Source: Alphaproteobacteria bacterium
Lineage (GTDB): Bacteria > Pseudomonadota > Alphaproteobacteria > Ferrovibrionales > Ferrovibrionaceae
DNA length: 64,000 nucleotides
Direction: 5' to 3'
Assembly (NCBI GenBank): GCA_017307375.1
Contig: JAFKFH010000012.1
Span: forward strand, 174,825-238,824
This document shows, piece after piece, positions 19,663-28,244 of this stretch. A program made the translations under genes and the position numbers. Every line of letters starts with the position of its first letter. Positions within the stretch are counted from its first letter, which is position 1. Below the pieces are notes generated by a model, which made no database searches, was not told where the DNA came from, and saw only the letters and a list, made by a program, of their open reading frames with translations.

Positions 19663-20855
19663 CTGAACGCGCCGGGGCGGCCCGGGGCCTCGCAGCCTTG
19701 CCGGCCGCCCGGCGCCTCGACAAGCTCGGCATCGCGATCGCCGGCCTGATCGCCGTGACGCTGTGGCTGCTGCCGTTTGCCACCTTCAAGGCCAATCGCA
19801 TCGTTTCGGGCAAGGGGCTGGGCCTTGCGCAGGCGCTGGAGCCGGCGGCCGCAGCCGCCGGCCTGGCCGTGTTCACCGGCATTGCGCTGCTGGCCGTGCT
19901 CCGCACCGCGCCGGCCTGGCGACTGGCTGCGGCTGCGATCGGCCTCGCGGTTCTCTGTTTCCTCGTCGGCCTCGTGCCGGCCCATGTCGTGCCCGCGGGA
20001 AACACACTGGCGCGCATTGCCCCGGCGGCCGGCTTCTGGACCCTGTTCTTCGCCTTTGCGATCCTGATGGCGGATTCCATCGCCAGGCTTGCCCTGGGGC
20101 CGGTGGCGCGTGTCGCCATCCTCGGGCTCGGGGCCGCCGCAGCCCTCGCCCTGCTCGCCTCCGGCGCGTGGGGCGGCCTGTCGATCATGCGCGAATTCGC
20201 CAACAACGCCGACGGCTTCTGGCGCGAGGCCGGCCGGCATGTCGCACTTGCCCTCGGCTCGCTCGCCGGTGCCGTTGCGGTGGGCCTGCCGCTCGGCATT
20301 CTCTGCCATCGGTCGGCGGCGCTGCGCCAGATCACGCTCCCGGTCCTCAACATCGTCCAGACCATTCCGAGCATTGCGATGTACGGGCTGATGATGGTCC
20401 CGCTCGGCCTGCTCGCGGCCAAGGTGCCGCTGGCCGCGAGCCTGGGCATTCGCGGCATCGGCGCCGCACCGGCGCTGATCGCCCTGTTCCTCTATTCGCT
20501 GCTGCCCGTGGTCGCCAATGTCGTGGTCGGCCTGGCCCAGGTGCCGGCAACGGTGATCGAGGCGGCGCGCGGCATGGGCATGACAGCCCGGCAGCGCCTG
20601 TTCCTGGCCGAACTGCCGCTGGCCCTGCCGCTGATCCTGACCGGCATCCGCATCGTGCTGGTGCAGAACATGGGCCTGGTGACGATCGCCGCCCTGATCG
20701 GCGGCGGCGGCTTCGGCACCTTCGTCTTCCAGGGGCTGGGGCAATCGGCGACCGACCTCGTGCTGCTCGGGGCCGTGCCGACCATCGCGCTGGCCTTCGC
20801 CGCGGCAATCCTGCTCGATGCCGCGATCGACCTCACCAGGGGGTGCCCCGCATGA
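19659..20855 (+). CDS. yehY: osmoprotectant ABC transporter permease (YehY-like)
   Basis: Inner-membrane permease of 398 residues with about eight to ten hydrophobic segments. The N-terminal half is an extra membrane domain typical of YehY, and the C-terminal half is the BPD_transp_1 core. The EAA loop reads EAARGMGMTARQRLFLAELPLALPLILTG near residues 300-328. The GTG start overlaps the osmF stop by four bases (GTGA), and its stop overlaps the ATPase start (ATGA). Expected to pair with YehW as a heterodimeric channel. Confidence 0.9.
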   Translation: MTERAGAARGLAALPAARRLDKLGIAIAGLIAVTLWLLPFATFKANRIVSGKGLGLAQALEPAAAAAGLAVFTGIALLAVLRTAPAWRLAAAAIGLAVLCFLVGLVPAHVVPAGNTLARIAPAAGFWTLFFAFAILMADSIARLALGPVARVAILGLGAAAALALLASGAWGGLSIMREFANNADGFWREAGRHVALALGSLAGAVAVGLPLGILCHRSAALRQITLPVLNIVQTIPSIAMYGLMMVPLGLLAAKVPLAASLGIRGIGAAPALIALFLYSLLPVVANVVVGLAQVPATVIEAARGMGMTARQRLFLAELPLALPLILTGIRIVLVQNMGLVTIAALIGGGGFGTFVFQGLGQSATDLVLLGAVPTIALAFAAAILLDAAIDLTRGCPA

Positions 20856-21778
20856 TCGACGTCGAGGGCGTCACCCGCCGCTTCGGGGCGGTAACGGCGG
20901 TGGACGATGTCAGCCTGACGGTCGAACGCGGCACCATCGCCGTACTGGTCGGCACCTCCGGCAGCGGCAAGTCGACCCTGCTGCGCATGATCAACCGGCT
21001 GATCGAGCCGAGCACGGGCACCATCCGCGTCGACGGCCGCGACACCGCGACGCTGCCGGGCGAGGCACTGCGCCGCGGCATCGGCTATGCGATCCAGGGG
21101 CATGGCCTGTTTCCGCACTGGACGGTGGCGCGCAATATCGCCACCGTGCCGATGCTGCAGGGCTGGGACAAGCCGCGCATCGACCGCCGCGTCGAGGACC
21201 TTCTGGTCCTGTTCGACCTCGACCCGGCGATTTTTGCAGCGAAGTTCCCGCATCAGCTGTCGGGCGGCCAGCAGCAGCGCGTCGGCGTTGCCCGCGCCCT
21301 CGCCGCCGAGCCGGCGGTGCTGCTGATGGACGAGCCGTTCGGCGCGCTCGACCCGATCATTCGCGCGAAGGCGCAGGAAGACCTGATCGCGATCCAGCGT
21401 CGGCTGGGGATCACCATCGTGCTCGTGACCCACGACATGGAAGAGGCAATCCAGCTCGGCGACCGGATCGCCGTGATGGATGGCGGCCGGCTGCAGCAAT
21501 ATGCGACCCCGGCCGAGATCCTCGCCCATCCCGCACCCGGATTCGTCGAACGGCTGGTCGGCGGCAGCGACCGGCCATTCCGCCTGCTCTCGCTCGCCCG
21601 CGTCGAGGATGCGGCCGAGACGGGCACGGCACAGGGCGACGCGATTGCGCCGACCGCGTCGCTGCGCGATGCCCTGGCGGCGCTGCTGTGGCGGGGGACC
21701 GACAGCCTGCCCGTCGCCGGGACGGCCCCACGCCACATCACGCTGAAAGCCATTCTCGGCCAGGCGGGGCGCCGCTGA
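20852..21778 (+). CDS. yehX: osmoprotectant ABC transporter ATP-binding protein (YehX-like)
   Basis: ATPase of 308 residues, the length of E. coli YehX. Walker A is GTSGSGKS, Q-loop IQGHGLFPHWTV (family-typical GYAIQGHGLFPH), signature LSGGQQQRVGVARAL, Walker B VLLMDEP, H-loop THD. The C-terminal 65 residues are a regulatory tail typical of the OpuCA/YehX group. ATG 20852 overlaps the yehY stop, and the stop overlaps the yehW start (TGATG). Confidence 0.92.
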   Translation: MIDVEGVTRRFGAVTAVDDVSLTVERGTIAVLVGTSGSGKSTLLRMINRLIEPSTGTIRVDGRDTATLPGEALRRGIGYAIQGHGLFPHWTVARNIATVPMLQGWDKPRIDRRVEDLLVLFDLDPAIFAAKFPHQLSGGQQQRVGVARALAAEPAVLLMDEPFGALDPIIRAKAQEDLIAIQRRLGITIVLVTHDMEEAIQLGDRIAVMDGGRLQQYATPAEILAHPAPGFVERLVGGSDRPFRLLSLARVEDAAETGTAQGDAIAPTASLRDALAALLWRGTDSLPVAGTAPRHITLKAILGQAGRR

Positions 21779-22524
21779 TGCGCCAGGCCGCGCTCATCGC
21801 CCGGCTCGCCGCCCTCACCACCCTCCTGGCCCTGTTGTTCGTGCCGGAACTGTTTCGCGGCATTCTCGAACCGCTGACCGAGAACGGCGCGCCGGCGATC
21901 TACAACCAGGGCAGCCTGCTGCAGCTCACGCTGGCCCATCTGGCGCTGGTCGCGGCGGCGACGGCGATCGGCGGCCTTGCCGCGCTGGCCATGGGCATCT
22001 TCGTCACCCGGCCGGCCGGGGCCGAGTTCCTGCCGCTGTCGCGCAGCATCGTCAATATCGGGCAGACCTTTCCGCCGGTCGCCGTGCTGGCGCTGGCGGT
22101 GCCCGCCGTGGGCTTCGGCGTCACTCCAACCTTGATCGCGCTGGTCCTCTACGGGCTGCTGCCGATCTTCGAGAACACCATCACCGGCCTGCGCGAAGTG
22201 CCGGAAACGACGATCGAGGCCGCACGCGGCATGGGCATGGGGGGGTGGCGGCGCCTCGCCCTCGTCGAACTGCCTCTGGCCCTGCCGGTCATCCTGGCCG
22301 GCCTGCGCCTCTCGGTGGTCGTCAATCTCGGCACGGCGACGATCGGATCGACCGTTGCAGCCAAGGGCCTCGGCGAAGTGATCATCGCCGGGCTGCAGAC
22401 CTCCAACACCGCGTTCATCCTGCAGGGCGGCGTGATCGTCGCCCTGCTTGCCGTGCTGATCTATGACGGCCTCGGCGCGATCGAGCGCATCGCGGCACGC
22501 CGGGCCGGCCGGTCGGCCGGCTAG
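21778..22524 (+). CDS. yehW: osmoprotectant ABC transporter permease (YehW-like)
   Basis: Second permease, 248 residues with six or so membrane segments. The EAA loop is EAARGMGMGGWRRLALVELPLALPVILAG near residues 146-174, almost the same as in YehY, as expected for a heterodimer. The motif NIGQTFPPVAVLALA is typical of OpuCB/YehW proteins. Last gene of the operon; a GC-rich hairpin follows. Confidence 0.92.
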   Translation: MRQAALIARLAALTTLLALLFVPELFRGILEPLTENGAPAIYNQGSLLQLTLAHLALVAAATAIGGLAALAMGIFVTRPAGAEFLPLSRSIVNIGQTFPPVAVLALAVPAVGFGVTPTLIALVLYGLLPIFENTITGLREVPETTIEAARGMGMGGWRRLALVELPLALPVILAGLRLSVVVNLGTATIGSTVAAKGLGEVIIAGLQTSNTAFILQGGVIVALLAVLIYDGLGAIERIAARRAGRSAG

Positions 22525-22542
22525 CTGGACGGCCGGACAACG

Positions 22543-22560
22543 GCAAGGCACGGGCCTTGC
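22543..22560 (+). terminator. GC-rich hairpin after yehW
   Basis: GCAAGGC-N4-GCCTTGC, a perfect 7-bp stem 18 nt after the yehW stop. There is no downstream T-run, so it is at best a weak or Rho-assisted terminator. Confidence 0.4.
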
Positions 22561-22566
22561 GGAACC

Positions 22567-22583
22567 TGTGACATTGCTGTGAC
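22567..22583 (+). promoter_or_regulatory. TGTGAC direct repeat, 11-bp period
   Basis: TGTGAC at 22567 and again at 22578, each preceded by C. The 11-bp period puts both on one DNA face, as for OmpR/PhoB-type winged-helix regulators. The nearest downstream genes are the lipoprotein and an OmpR-type response regulator. A similar repeat is at 50731. Confidence 0.45.
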
Positions 22584-22829
22584 CCCGCCCCGATATTGCC
22601 TCCCGCGGCTTGCCATATGGCGGCTCGCGGACAAAATGGGCCTCCCAGGTTCGTTCATGCGAGCCACAGGCCCCAATTCCTAGCGGGGCTTCAGTCCAGT
22701 CCGGGTCCGGCGTCGGCGGCATCGGACAGAAACAGCGCAAACCGACGGCAGACCCAGGAAGCAAGCGATCCCATCGGGAAACGGATCACGATGCCGGGAT
22801 TTGCGGCATTGCCAACGGGCGGAAGGATC

Positions 22830-23441
22830 ATGATGCTAGCGAGGTTGCGGCAGGCAGGGATCGGCCTGGCGTTGCTGACCGCCCTGGCCGGGTGCGACCA
22901 CCTGCAACAGAGCCTGCATGAACTCGACGCGCTCGCCACCGGCAAGGGCGCTCCGGGCGCAAAACCCGCGCGAACGCCCCAGGTCACCGGCCGCAAGGTG
23001 CCAAAGCCGGTCCCCCGGCCGGCGACGCCCGACACCGTCGAGCCGGCCGAGGCCTCGGCGCCCGATCCGAGGCCAATGCCGGAATCTGCTGCAACAAGTT
23101 CGGGGGATCGCGCGTTGCCCGAACTGGCTGTGGTCGGGCTGTCCGAAACGCAACTGCAATCGCGGTTGGGACGGCCGGTGGCCGACGAACCGCATCCGCC
23201 GGGCCGGATCTGGCGCTACCGCGGCGATGGCTGCACCGTTTCCCTCTCCCTCTATCCCGACGTTCGAACCAAGGTTTTCCGAACGCTTGCCTACGAGGTG
23301 ATCAGCGATGACGACTCTACCGAGCGAAAGCGTGACTGCCTGGCGGGATTCAACACCAGTCTCGCCGCCGACCGAGATCGCGGGGGAGGCCGCGGCGGCA
23401 CTGCCGGTGGGGGATCGGGTTCGGCTGGCGATGGTCGATGA
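22830..23441 (+). CDS. putative lipoprotein upstream of two-component genes
   Basis: A 203-residue exported lipoprotein. The signal peptide ends in LAGC (Cys about 22), a Pro/Ala-rich linker spans about 35-90, and a compact domain follows: LSETQLQSRLGRPVADEPHPPGRIWRYRGDGCTVSLSLYPD to DCLAGF. Small alphaproteobacterial lipoproteins with the same G-L-S-x-x-x-L-x-x-x-L-G-x-P and W-x-Y-x-x-x-x-C pattern exist, and their role is unknown to me. GGAAGG precedes ATG 22830. Its last 134 nt overlap the response-regulator gene in another frame, so the Gly-rich tail may be a by-product. It may be a periplasmic input to the kinase. Confidence 0.72.
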   Translation: MMLARLRQAGIGLALLTALAGCDHLQQSLHELDALATGKGAPGAKPARTPQVTGRKVPKPVPRPATPDTVEPAEASAPDPRPMPESAATSSGDRALPELAVVGLSETQLQSRLGRPVADEPHPPGRIWRYRGDGCTVSLSLYPDVRTKVFRTLAYEVISDDDSTERKRDCLAGFNTSLAADRDRGGGRGGTAGGGSGSAGDGR

Positions 23442-24141
23442 CGACGACGATTATCGTGAGGCCATGGCAGCAGAACTGGAGGATCTCGGCTTCCTCGTCA
23501 CCAGCTGGTCGGATGGCCCGAGCCTGATTGCGGCGTTCGCCGGCGGTGTCGAGGCCGATGTCATCGTGCTCGACTGGAAGCTGCAGGCTTCGCTCGGCAT
23601 CGATCTGCTGCCGCAGCTGCGCCGGCGGGGCATCATGCTGCCGGTAATCTTCCTGACGGGCATGCCGGCCACGACTTACGAGAGCCTGGCGCTGGAACGC
23701 GGGGCCCTGGACTTCGTCGACAAATCGCGTGGCGCCGCCATCCTGGCGCGCCGCATCCGGCTGATCGCCGAGGCGCGGAAGACGGCGGGCGACGTGCCGC
23801 CCGAAGACGTCATCGAGCAGGGCCGGCTGCAATTGCGCCCGCGCGTCAGCCGCGCGTACTGGGACGGGATCGACGTCAACCTAACGATCACCGAGTTCAA
23901 CATCGTGCACCTGCTGCTACGGCGCCTTGGCGATTACGTCTCCTATCGCGAAATCTATGACTGCGTGCATCGGACAGGTTTCATCGCCGGTTCCGGCGAA
24001 GACGGCTATCGCGCCAACGTGCGGTCGTCGGTCAAGCGCATCCGCAACAAATTCCGGTCGATCGATGCCGAGTTTTCCGAGATCGAGAATTTCCCGGCGT
24101 TCGGCTACAGCTGGTCCCGCATCGCGACCCGGCCGACCTGA
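23308..24141 (+). CDS. response regulator, OmpR-type winged helix (ChvI-like)
   Basis: A 277-residue DNA-binding response regulator. The receiver domain starts at about residue 40 with the acidic pocket MVDDDDDY. The phosphoacceptor is D89 in VIVLDWK, then come the FLTGMP switch region and K in DFVDKSRGA. A C-terminal winged helix follows from about 160, including LTITEFNIVHLLLRR and YRANVRSSVKRIRNKF. The layout and tail (FPAFGYSW) resemble ChvI. ATG 23308 gives about 40 residues before the receiver; ATG 23431 would remove them and most of the overlap with the lipoprotein. It probably controls exopolysaccharide genes. Confidence 0.87.
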   Translation: MTTLPSESVTAWRDSTPVSPPTEIAGEAAAALPVGDRVRLAMVDDDDDYREAMAAELEDLGFLVTSWSDGPSLIAAFAGGVEADVIVLDWKLQASLGIDLLPQLRRRGIMLPVIFLTGMPATTYESLALERGALDFVDKSRGAAILARRIRLIAEARKTAGDVPPEDVIEQGRLQLRPRVSRAYWDGIDVNLTITEFNIVHLLLRRLGDYVSYREIYDCVHRTGFIAGSGEDGYRANVRSSVKRIRNKFRSIDAEFSEIENFPAFGYSWSRIATRPT

Positions 24142-25660
24142 GCCGCTGAGGGCGGCGACGCGCCGCCTGGCCGCGTCGCTGACGCTCAGGCTCGCGGTAC
24201 TCGTCGGAATTTTCGCGGCCGTGCCGGTCCTGCTGTACGGGCAGTTCGAGTCGGCGGACCGGCAGACCCGCGAACTGGTGACACGCAGCATCGAGAGCCG
24301 CAGCCGCCTGATCGCGCGCGCCCTGTCGCCGATCCTGGGCGAGGCGGAGCGACCGACCGGCGCCGCGCTCAACCGCGCGCTCGCCGACTATGCGACCGAG
24401 GGCACGGTGCTCAAGCTGATGCTGCGACCCGCCGGCCTGGCGGCGGGGACGGCCGCCGCCCGCAGCTTCTTCTACGTCGCGGCATCACCGGAGGCGGGCA
24501 GCGCACGGATCGACGCCGAACTCGACATGCTGGCCGAGCGGGGCGTGCTGGACCGGCTGTCGCAATCCTGTGCCGGCGACATGCCGCTGGAACTGCGCCA
24601 TCGTCAGGCCGACGGGCGCGACGAAGTGCTTACGGCGCTGATTCCCATCCGCAATCGTTGGGGGTGCTGGGTCCTGGTATCGGCGCACACGACCAGCGAC
24701 TATCTCGACACCTCGCTGGGGCGGCCGTACTGGCAGACGCGCGAGGTCCGCGTCGCCGCGGCGATCTACATCGCGCTCGCCGCCATAGCGGCGCTGACCG
24801 CCTGGGGCGTCTGGCGCTCGCTCCGCCGCTTCCGCGACGTCGCCCACGACATTCGCGACGGCCGCATCGGCGAAGGCGCCTTCGCCGCCCGCAACGTCGT
24901 GCCGGAACTGGCGAGCGTTGCCGCCGACTTCGACCAGCTGGTCGAAGATCTGCGCCGCACGGCGCAGGACATCCGCCAGACATCCGAGGAAAATACCCAT
25001 TCCTTCAAGGCGCCGATCGCCAGCATCGACGCCTCGCTGACGCCGCTGCGGCGTCTGGTGACGCCCGACAATGAACGGGCCACACGCTCGCTTGCCATCA
25101 TCGACCGCTGCCTCGACCGCCTGCGCGCCCTGGTGAATGCAGCTCAGCGCGTCGACAACACCATGGCCGACATCATCGAGACGCCGCGGACGGCCTTCGA
25201 CCTCACCAAGGTCGTCGCCGATTCGCTGCTGCAGTATCGCGAACAGTCGGCCAGCCGCGACATCAGGCTGATCCGCAAGCTTGATGAAGATGTGGTCGTA
25301 CGCGGCAGCCGCGGCCTCGTCGAGGTCGCAATCCACAACATGCTGGAAAACGCGCTGAGCTTCACGCCGTCGGGCGGCGCCATTTCCGTCACGCTGACCA
25401 AGGCGCGCGGCAAGGCCATGCTGCGCATCGAGGATACCGGCCCGGGCGTTGAGGACGAGCGGATCGCCCGCATCTTCGAGAGATCCTATTCCCATCGCCC
25501 CGAAGGCCGATCCTGCCACGGCGACGGCCTCGACCATGCCGGGCTGGGCCTGTGGGTGGCGCGTCGCAACATCGAGGCGCTGGGGGGTGGCGTGCGTGCC
25601 GCCAACCGGATCGGCGGCGGCCTCGCCATCGAGATTACCCTGCCGACGAACACAGTTTGA
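24065..25660 (+). CDS. sensor histidine kinase (ChvG-like)
   Basis: Membrane histidine kinase partnering the response regulator. TM1 is LAVLVGIFAAVPVLLYG, followed by a periplasmic sensor region of about 160 residues, and TM2 is AAIYIALAAIAALTAWGVW. After HAMP-like sequence the H-box is ENTHSFKAPIAS (His 312 from this start). N-box HNMLENALSF, G1 EDTGPGV and G2 HAGLGLWVARR are intact. The start is uncertain. The protein proper seems to begin near 24146, just after the regulator stop, but no ATG/GTG exists there; ATG 24065 overlaps the regulator, and CTG 24146 is an option. Confidence 0.82.
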   Translation: MPSFPRSRISRRSATAGPASRPGRPEPLRAATRRLAASLTLRLAVLVGIFAAVPVLLYGQFESADRQTRELVTRSIESRSRLIARALSPILGEAERPTGAALNRALADYATEGTVLKLMLRPAGLAAGTAAARSFFYVAASPEAGSARIDAELDMLAERGVLDRLSQSCAGDMPLELRHRQADGRDEVLTALIPIRNRWGCWVLVSAHTTSDYLDTSLGRPYWQTREVRVAAAIYIALAAIAALTAWGVWRSLRRFRDVAHDIRDGRIGEGAFAARNVVPELASVAADFDQLVEDLRRTAQDIRQTSEENTHSFKAPIASIDASLTPLRRLVTPDNERATRSLAIIDRCLDRLRALVNAAQRVDNTMADIIETPRTAFDLTKVVADSLLQYREQSASRDIRLIRKLDEDVVVRGSRGLVEVAIHNMLENALSFTPSGGAISVTLTKARGKAMLRIEDTGPGVEDERIARIFERSYSHRPEGRSCHGDGLDHAGLGLWVARRNIEALGGGVRAANRIGGGLAIEITLPTNTV

Positions 25661-25738
25661 TCACTGGTCGCACCGCCCTGGACGCCGCCATAGTCGTTGC
25701 CGTTCTCGGACGACATCAACCATGGAGCGGACCTCACC

Positions 25739-27202
25739 ATGAACGCGATCGTCGACCTCGGCCGGTTCCGCGCGCTCGGCTCGGCGCAGATCCATCCGGT
25801 CATCCTCTCGGGCGGCGCCGGTACGCGGCTGTGGCCGCTGTCGCGCGCGGCCTATCCCAAGCAACTGCTGTCGCTCGTCTCCGATCGCAGCATGCTGCAG
25901 GAAACGGTCGCGCGGTCGGGCGGCGACGTCGGCTTTGCCGCACCGCTGATCATCTGCAACGACGACCACCGCTTCCTGATCGCCGAACAGCTCGAGGAAA
26001 TCGGCGTCAAGCCGCAGCAGATCATCCTGGAACCGTCGGCACGCAATACGGCACCGGCGATCGCTGCCGCCGCGCTCTGGCTGATCACGCGCGACCCCGA
26101 TGCCCTGATGCTGGTGCAGCCTTCCGATCACGTGATCGCCTCGCCCGGCGCCTTTCACGAGGCGGTGGTGCGCGGCATCCCGGCGGCCCAATCGGGCATG
26201 CTGGTCACCTTCGGCATCAAGCCGACACGACCCGACACCGGTTATGGCTACATCAAGTCGGGCCAGCCGACCAGCGAGGCCGAAGGCGTGTTCGCCGTCG
26301 ACCGCTTCGTCGAGAAGCCCGATGCGGCAACGGCGCAAAGCTTCGTCGATTCAGGGGTGTTCTCATGGAATGCCGGCATCTTCCTGATCTCGGCCAGGCA
26401 CTACCTGCACGAACTCGCGCGGCTGCATCCCCAGATCCATGAGGCCGCGAGCCGCGCCGTCGGCGAGGGGCACGACGATCTCGACTTCTTCCGCCTGAGC
26501 CCGGCGCCCTTTGCCGAGGCGGAGGCATTGTCGATCGATCGTGCGGTCATGGAACATACCGATCGCGCCGCCGTCGTGCCGGTCGAGATGGACTGGAGCG
26601 ATGTCGGCTCGTGGTTCGCGTTGCGGGCGATCGCCGAAGCCGACGAGGCCGGCAACGTGGTACAGGGTGACGTGGTGCTCGATCGCGTGCGCAACTCCTA
26701 CATCCGCGCCGACGGCAAGCTGGTCGCGGCGATCGGGGTGGACAATCTGATCGTGGTGACGACCGACGATGCCGTGCTGGTCGCCGATGCCGATGCCGCA
26801 GCAGAAGTCTCGGGCCTGGTCGAACAGCTGCGCCGACGCAACCGGCCCGAACCGCAGCAGCATACGACCGTCCATCGTCCCTGGGGCTACTATCGCTCGG
26901 TCGACCGTGGCGACCGCTTCCAGGTCAAGCGTCTGATGGTGAAGCCCGGGGCACGGCTGTCGCTGCAGAAACACTATCACCGGGCCGAGCACTGGGTCGT
27001 CGTCCAGGGGACCGCCCTGGTGCAGCGCGGCGACGAGCAGCAGCTGGTCCGCGAGAACGAGTCGGTCTACATTCCCATCGGCACCGAACACCGGCTGGAA
27101 AACCCCGGCAAGCTGCCCCTGCATCTGATCGAAGTCCAGTCCGGTCCCTATCTTGGCGAGGACGATATCGTGCGCGTTGCCGACAGCTATGGCCGCGCCT
27201 GA
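25739..27202 (+). CDS. manC: mannose-1-phosphate guanylyltransferase / mannose-6-phosphate isomerase
   Basis: Bifunctional type II enzyme of 487 residues. It makes GDP-mannose from mannose-1-P and GTP, and interconverts fructose-6-P and mannose-6-P. The N-terminal nucleotidyltransferase has HPVILSGGAGTRLWPLSRAAYPKQLL, EPSARNTAPAIA, VQPSDHVI, and FVEKP. The C-terminal cupin isomerase has RPWGYYRSVDRGDRFQVKRL and HYHRAEHWVVVQGTA. It feeds Gmd/Fcl (48-49 kb) for GDP-fucose. Phosphomannomutase is not in the window. The ATG overlaps nothing and starts the exopolysaccharide block after a 78-nt gap. Confidence 0.94.
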   Translation: MNAIVDLGRFRALGSAQIHPVILSGGAGTRLWPLSRAAYPKQLLSLVSDRSMLQETVARSGGDVGFAAPLIICNDDHRFLIAEQLEEIGVKPQQIILEPSARNTAPAIAAAALWLITRDPDALMLVQPSDHVIASPGAFHEAVVRGIPAAQSGMLVTFGIKPTRPDTGYGYIKSGQPTSEAEGVFAVDRFVEKPDAATAQSFVDSGVFSWNAGIFLISARHYLHELARLHPQIHEAASRAVGEGHDDLDFFRLSPAPFAEAEALSIDRAVMEHTDRAAVVPVEMDWSDVGSWFALRAIAEADEAGNVVQGDVVLDRVRNSYIRADGKLVAAIGVDNLIVVTTDDAVLVADADAAAEVSGLVEQLRRRNRPEPQQHTTVHRPWGYYRSVDRGDRFQVKRLMVKPGARLSLQKHYHRAEHWVVVQGTALVQRGDEQQLVRENESVYIPIGTEHRLENPGKLPLHLIEVQSGPYLGEDDIVRVADSYGRA

Positions 27203-27203
27203 C

Positions 27204-28199
27204 ATGCGCCCCGTCGTCCTTGTCACCGGCGGGGCCGGCTATATCGGCAGTCACGTGGCACGTGCCCTGGCCATGCACGGCATGGAGCCGGTGACTTACG
27301 ACAACCTGTCCGAAGGGCACCGCTGGGCGGTCCGCTACGGTCCGCTGGAACGCGGAGACCTGGCCGACCAGGCACGGATCGAGGCGGTGATGCGCCATTA
27401 CCGGCCGGTCGCCGTCGTCCATCTCGCCTCGCTGATCGCGGCCGGCGTTTCCGTGGTGCAGCCGGCCGATTATTACCAGAACAACGTCGCCGGCACGCTG
27501 GCACTGCTGCAGGCAATGCGCGAAACCGGCGTCGGCCGGCTGGTCTTCTCGTCGTCGGCAGCAGTCTATGGCGAGCCCCGCACAACCCCGATCGACGAGG
27601 ACCATCCGAAGCTGCCGATCAATCCCTATGGCGGCTCCAAGCTGATGTGCGAGCGCATGATCGAGGATTTCGCCAACGCCTATGGCGTTCGCGCCGCCTC
27701 GCTGCGCTATTTCAACGCCGCCGGCGCCGAACCGGGGGGCGAGATCGGCGAAGCCCACAGGAACGAGACGCATCTGATCCCGCTGGTGCTGGAGGCCGCC
27801 GCCGGGCTGCGGCGGCATGTGGCGATCTTCGGCACCGACTACGCCACCAGGGACGGCACCTGCCTGCGCGACTACGTCCATGTCTGCGACATCGCCGATG
27901 CCCATCTGCTGGCGCTGCGCTTCCTCGCGCACCAGCCAGGCGCACACAGCTTCAACCTCGGCAGTGGCAGCGGCAGCACGGTGCGCGAAGTCGTCGCGAC
28001 CGCCGAAAGGATAACCGGGAGGAAGGTCGCGATCCAGGAACGCCCGCGACGCCCCGGCGACCCCACGGCGCTGCTTGCCGATCCAGCCAGGGCCCGCGAC
28101 ATTCTCGGCTGGAAACCGCGCTATCCGGCCCTCGACGACCAGATTTCGACCGCCTGGAACTGGCATGGCCGTCTGCCCTCGCAAGTGGCGGGAAACTAG
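27204..28199 (+). CDS. galE: UDP-glucose 4-epimerase
   Basis: Extended short-chain dehydrogenase of 331 residues that interconverts UDP-glucose and UDP-galactose. NAD-binding is VTGGAGYIGSHV (residues 6-17). Catalytic residues are S in FSSSAAVYGE and the Y-x-x-x-K in NPYGGSKLMCE; RYFNAAGAEP is also family-typical. ATG 27204 follows the manC stop by one base; ATG 27189 (overlap of 14 nt, five more residues) is an alternative. Supplies UDP-Gal for the polymer. Confidence 0.93.
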   Translation: MRPVVLVTGGAGYIGSHVARALAMHGMEPVTYDNLSEGHRWAVRYGPLERGDLADQARIEAVMRHYRPVAVVHLASLIAAGVSVVQPADYYQNNVAGTLALLQAMRETGVGRLVFSSSAAVYGEPRTTPIDEDHPKLPINPYGGSKLMCERMIEDFANAYGVRAASLRYFNAAGAEPGGEIGEAHRNETHLIPLVLEAAAGLRRHVAIFGTDYATRDGTCLRDYVHVCDIADAHLLALRFLAHQPGAHSFNLGSGSGSTVREVVATAERITGRKVAIQERPRRPGDPTALLADPARARDILGWKPRYPALDDQISTAWNWHGRLPSQVAGN

Positions 28200-28244
28200 T
28201 CTACCTTACGGCCAAGTCATAAATAACGGTAACGGGGGCTGTCG

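Larger units (their letters stand above)
22525..22829. other. 305-nt intergenic region before the regulator operon
   Basis: It holds a GC-rich hairpin just after yehW and a direct repeat of TGTGAC with an 11-bp period (both listed separately). I see no convincing gene here. An open frame from 22596 continues into the lipoprotein gene but looks non-coding before 22830. Confidence 0.6.
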
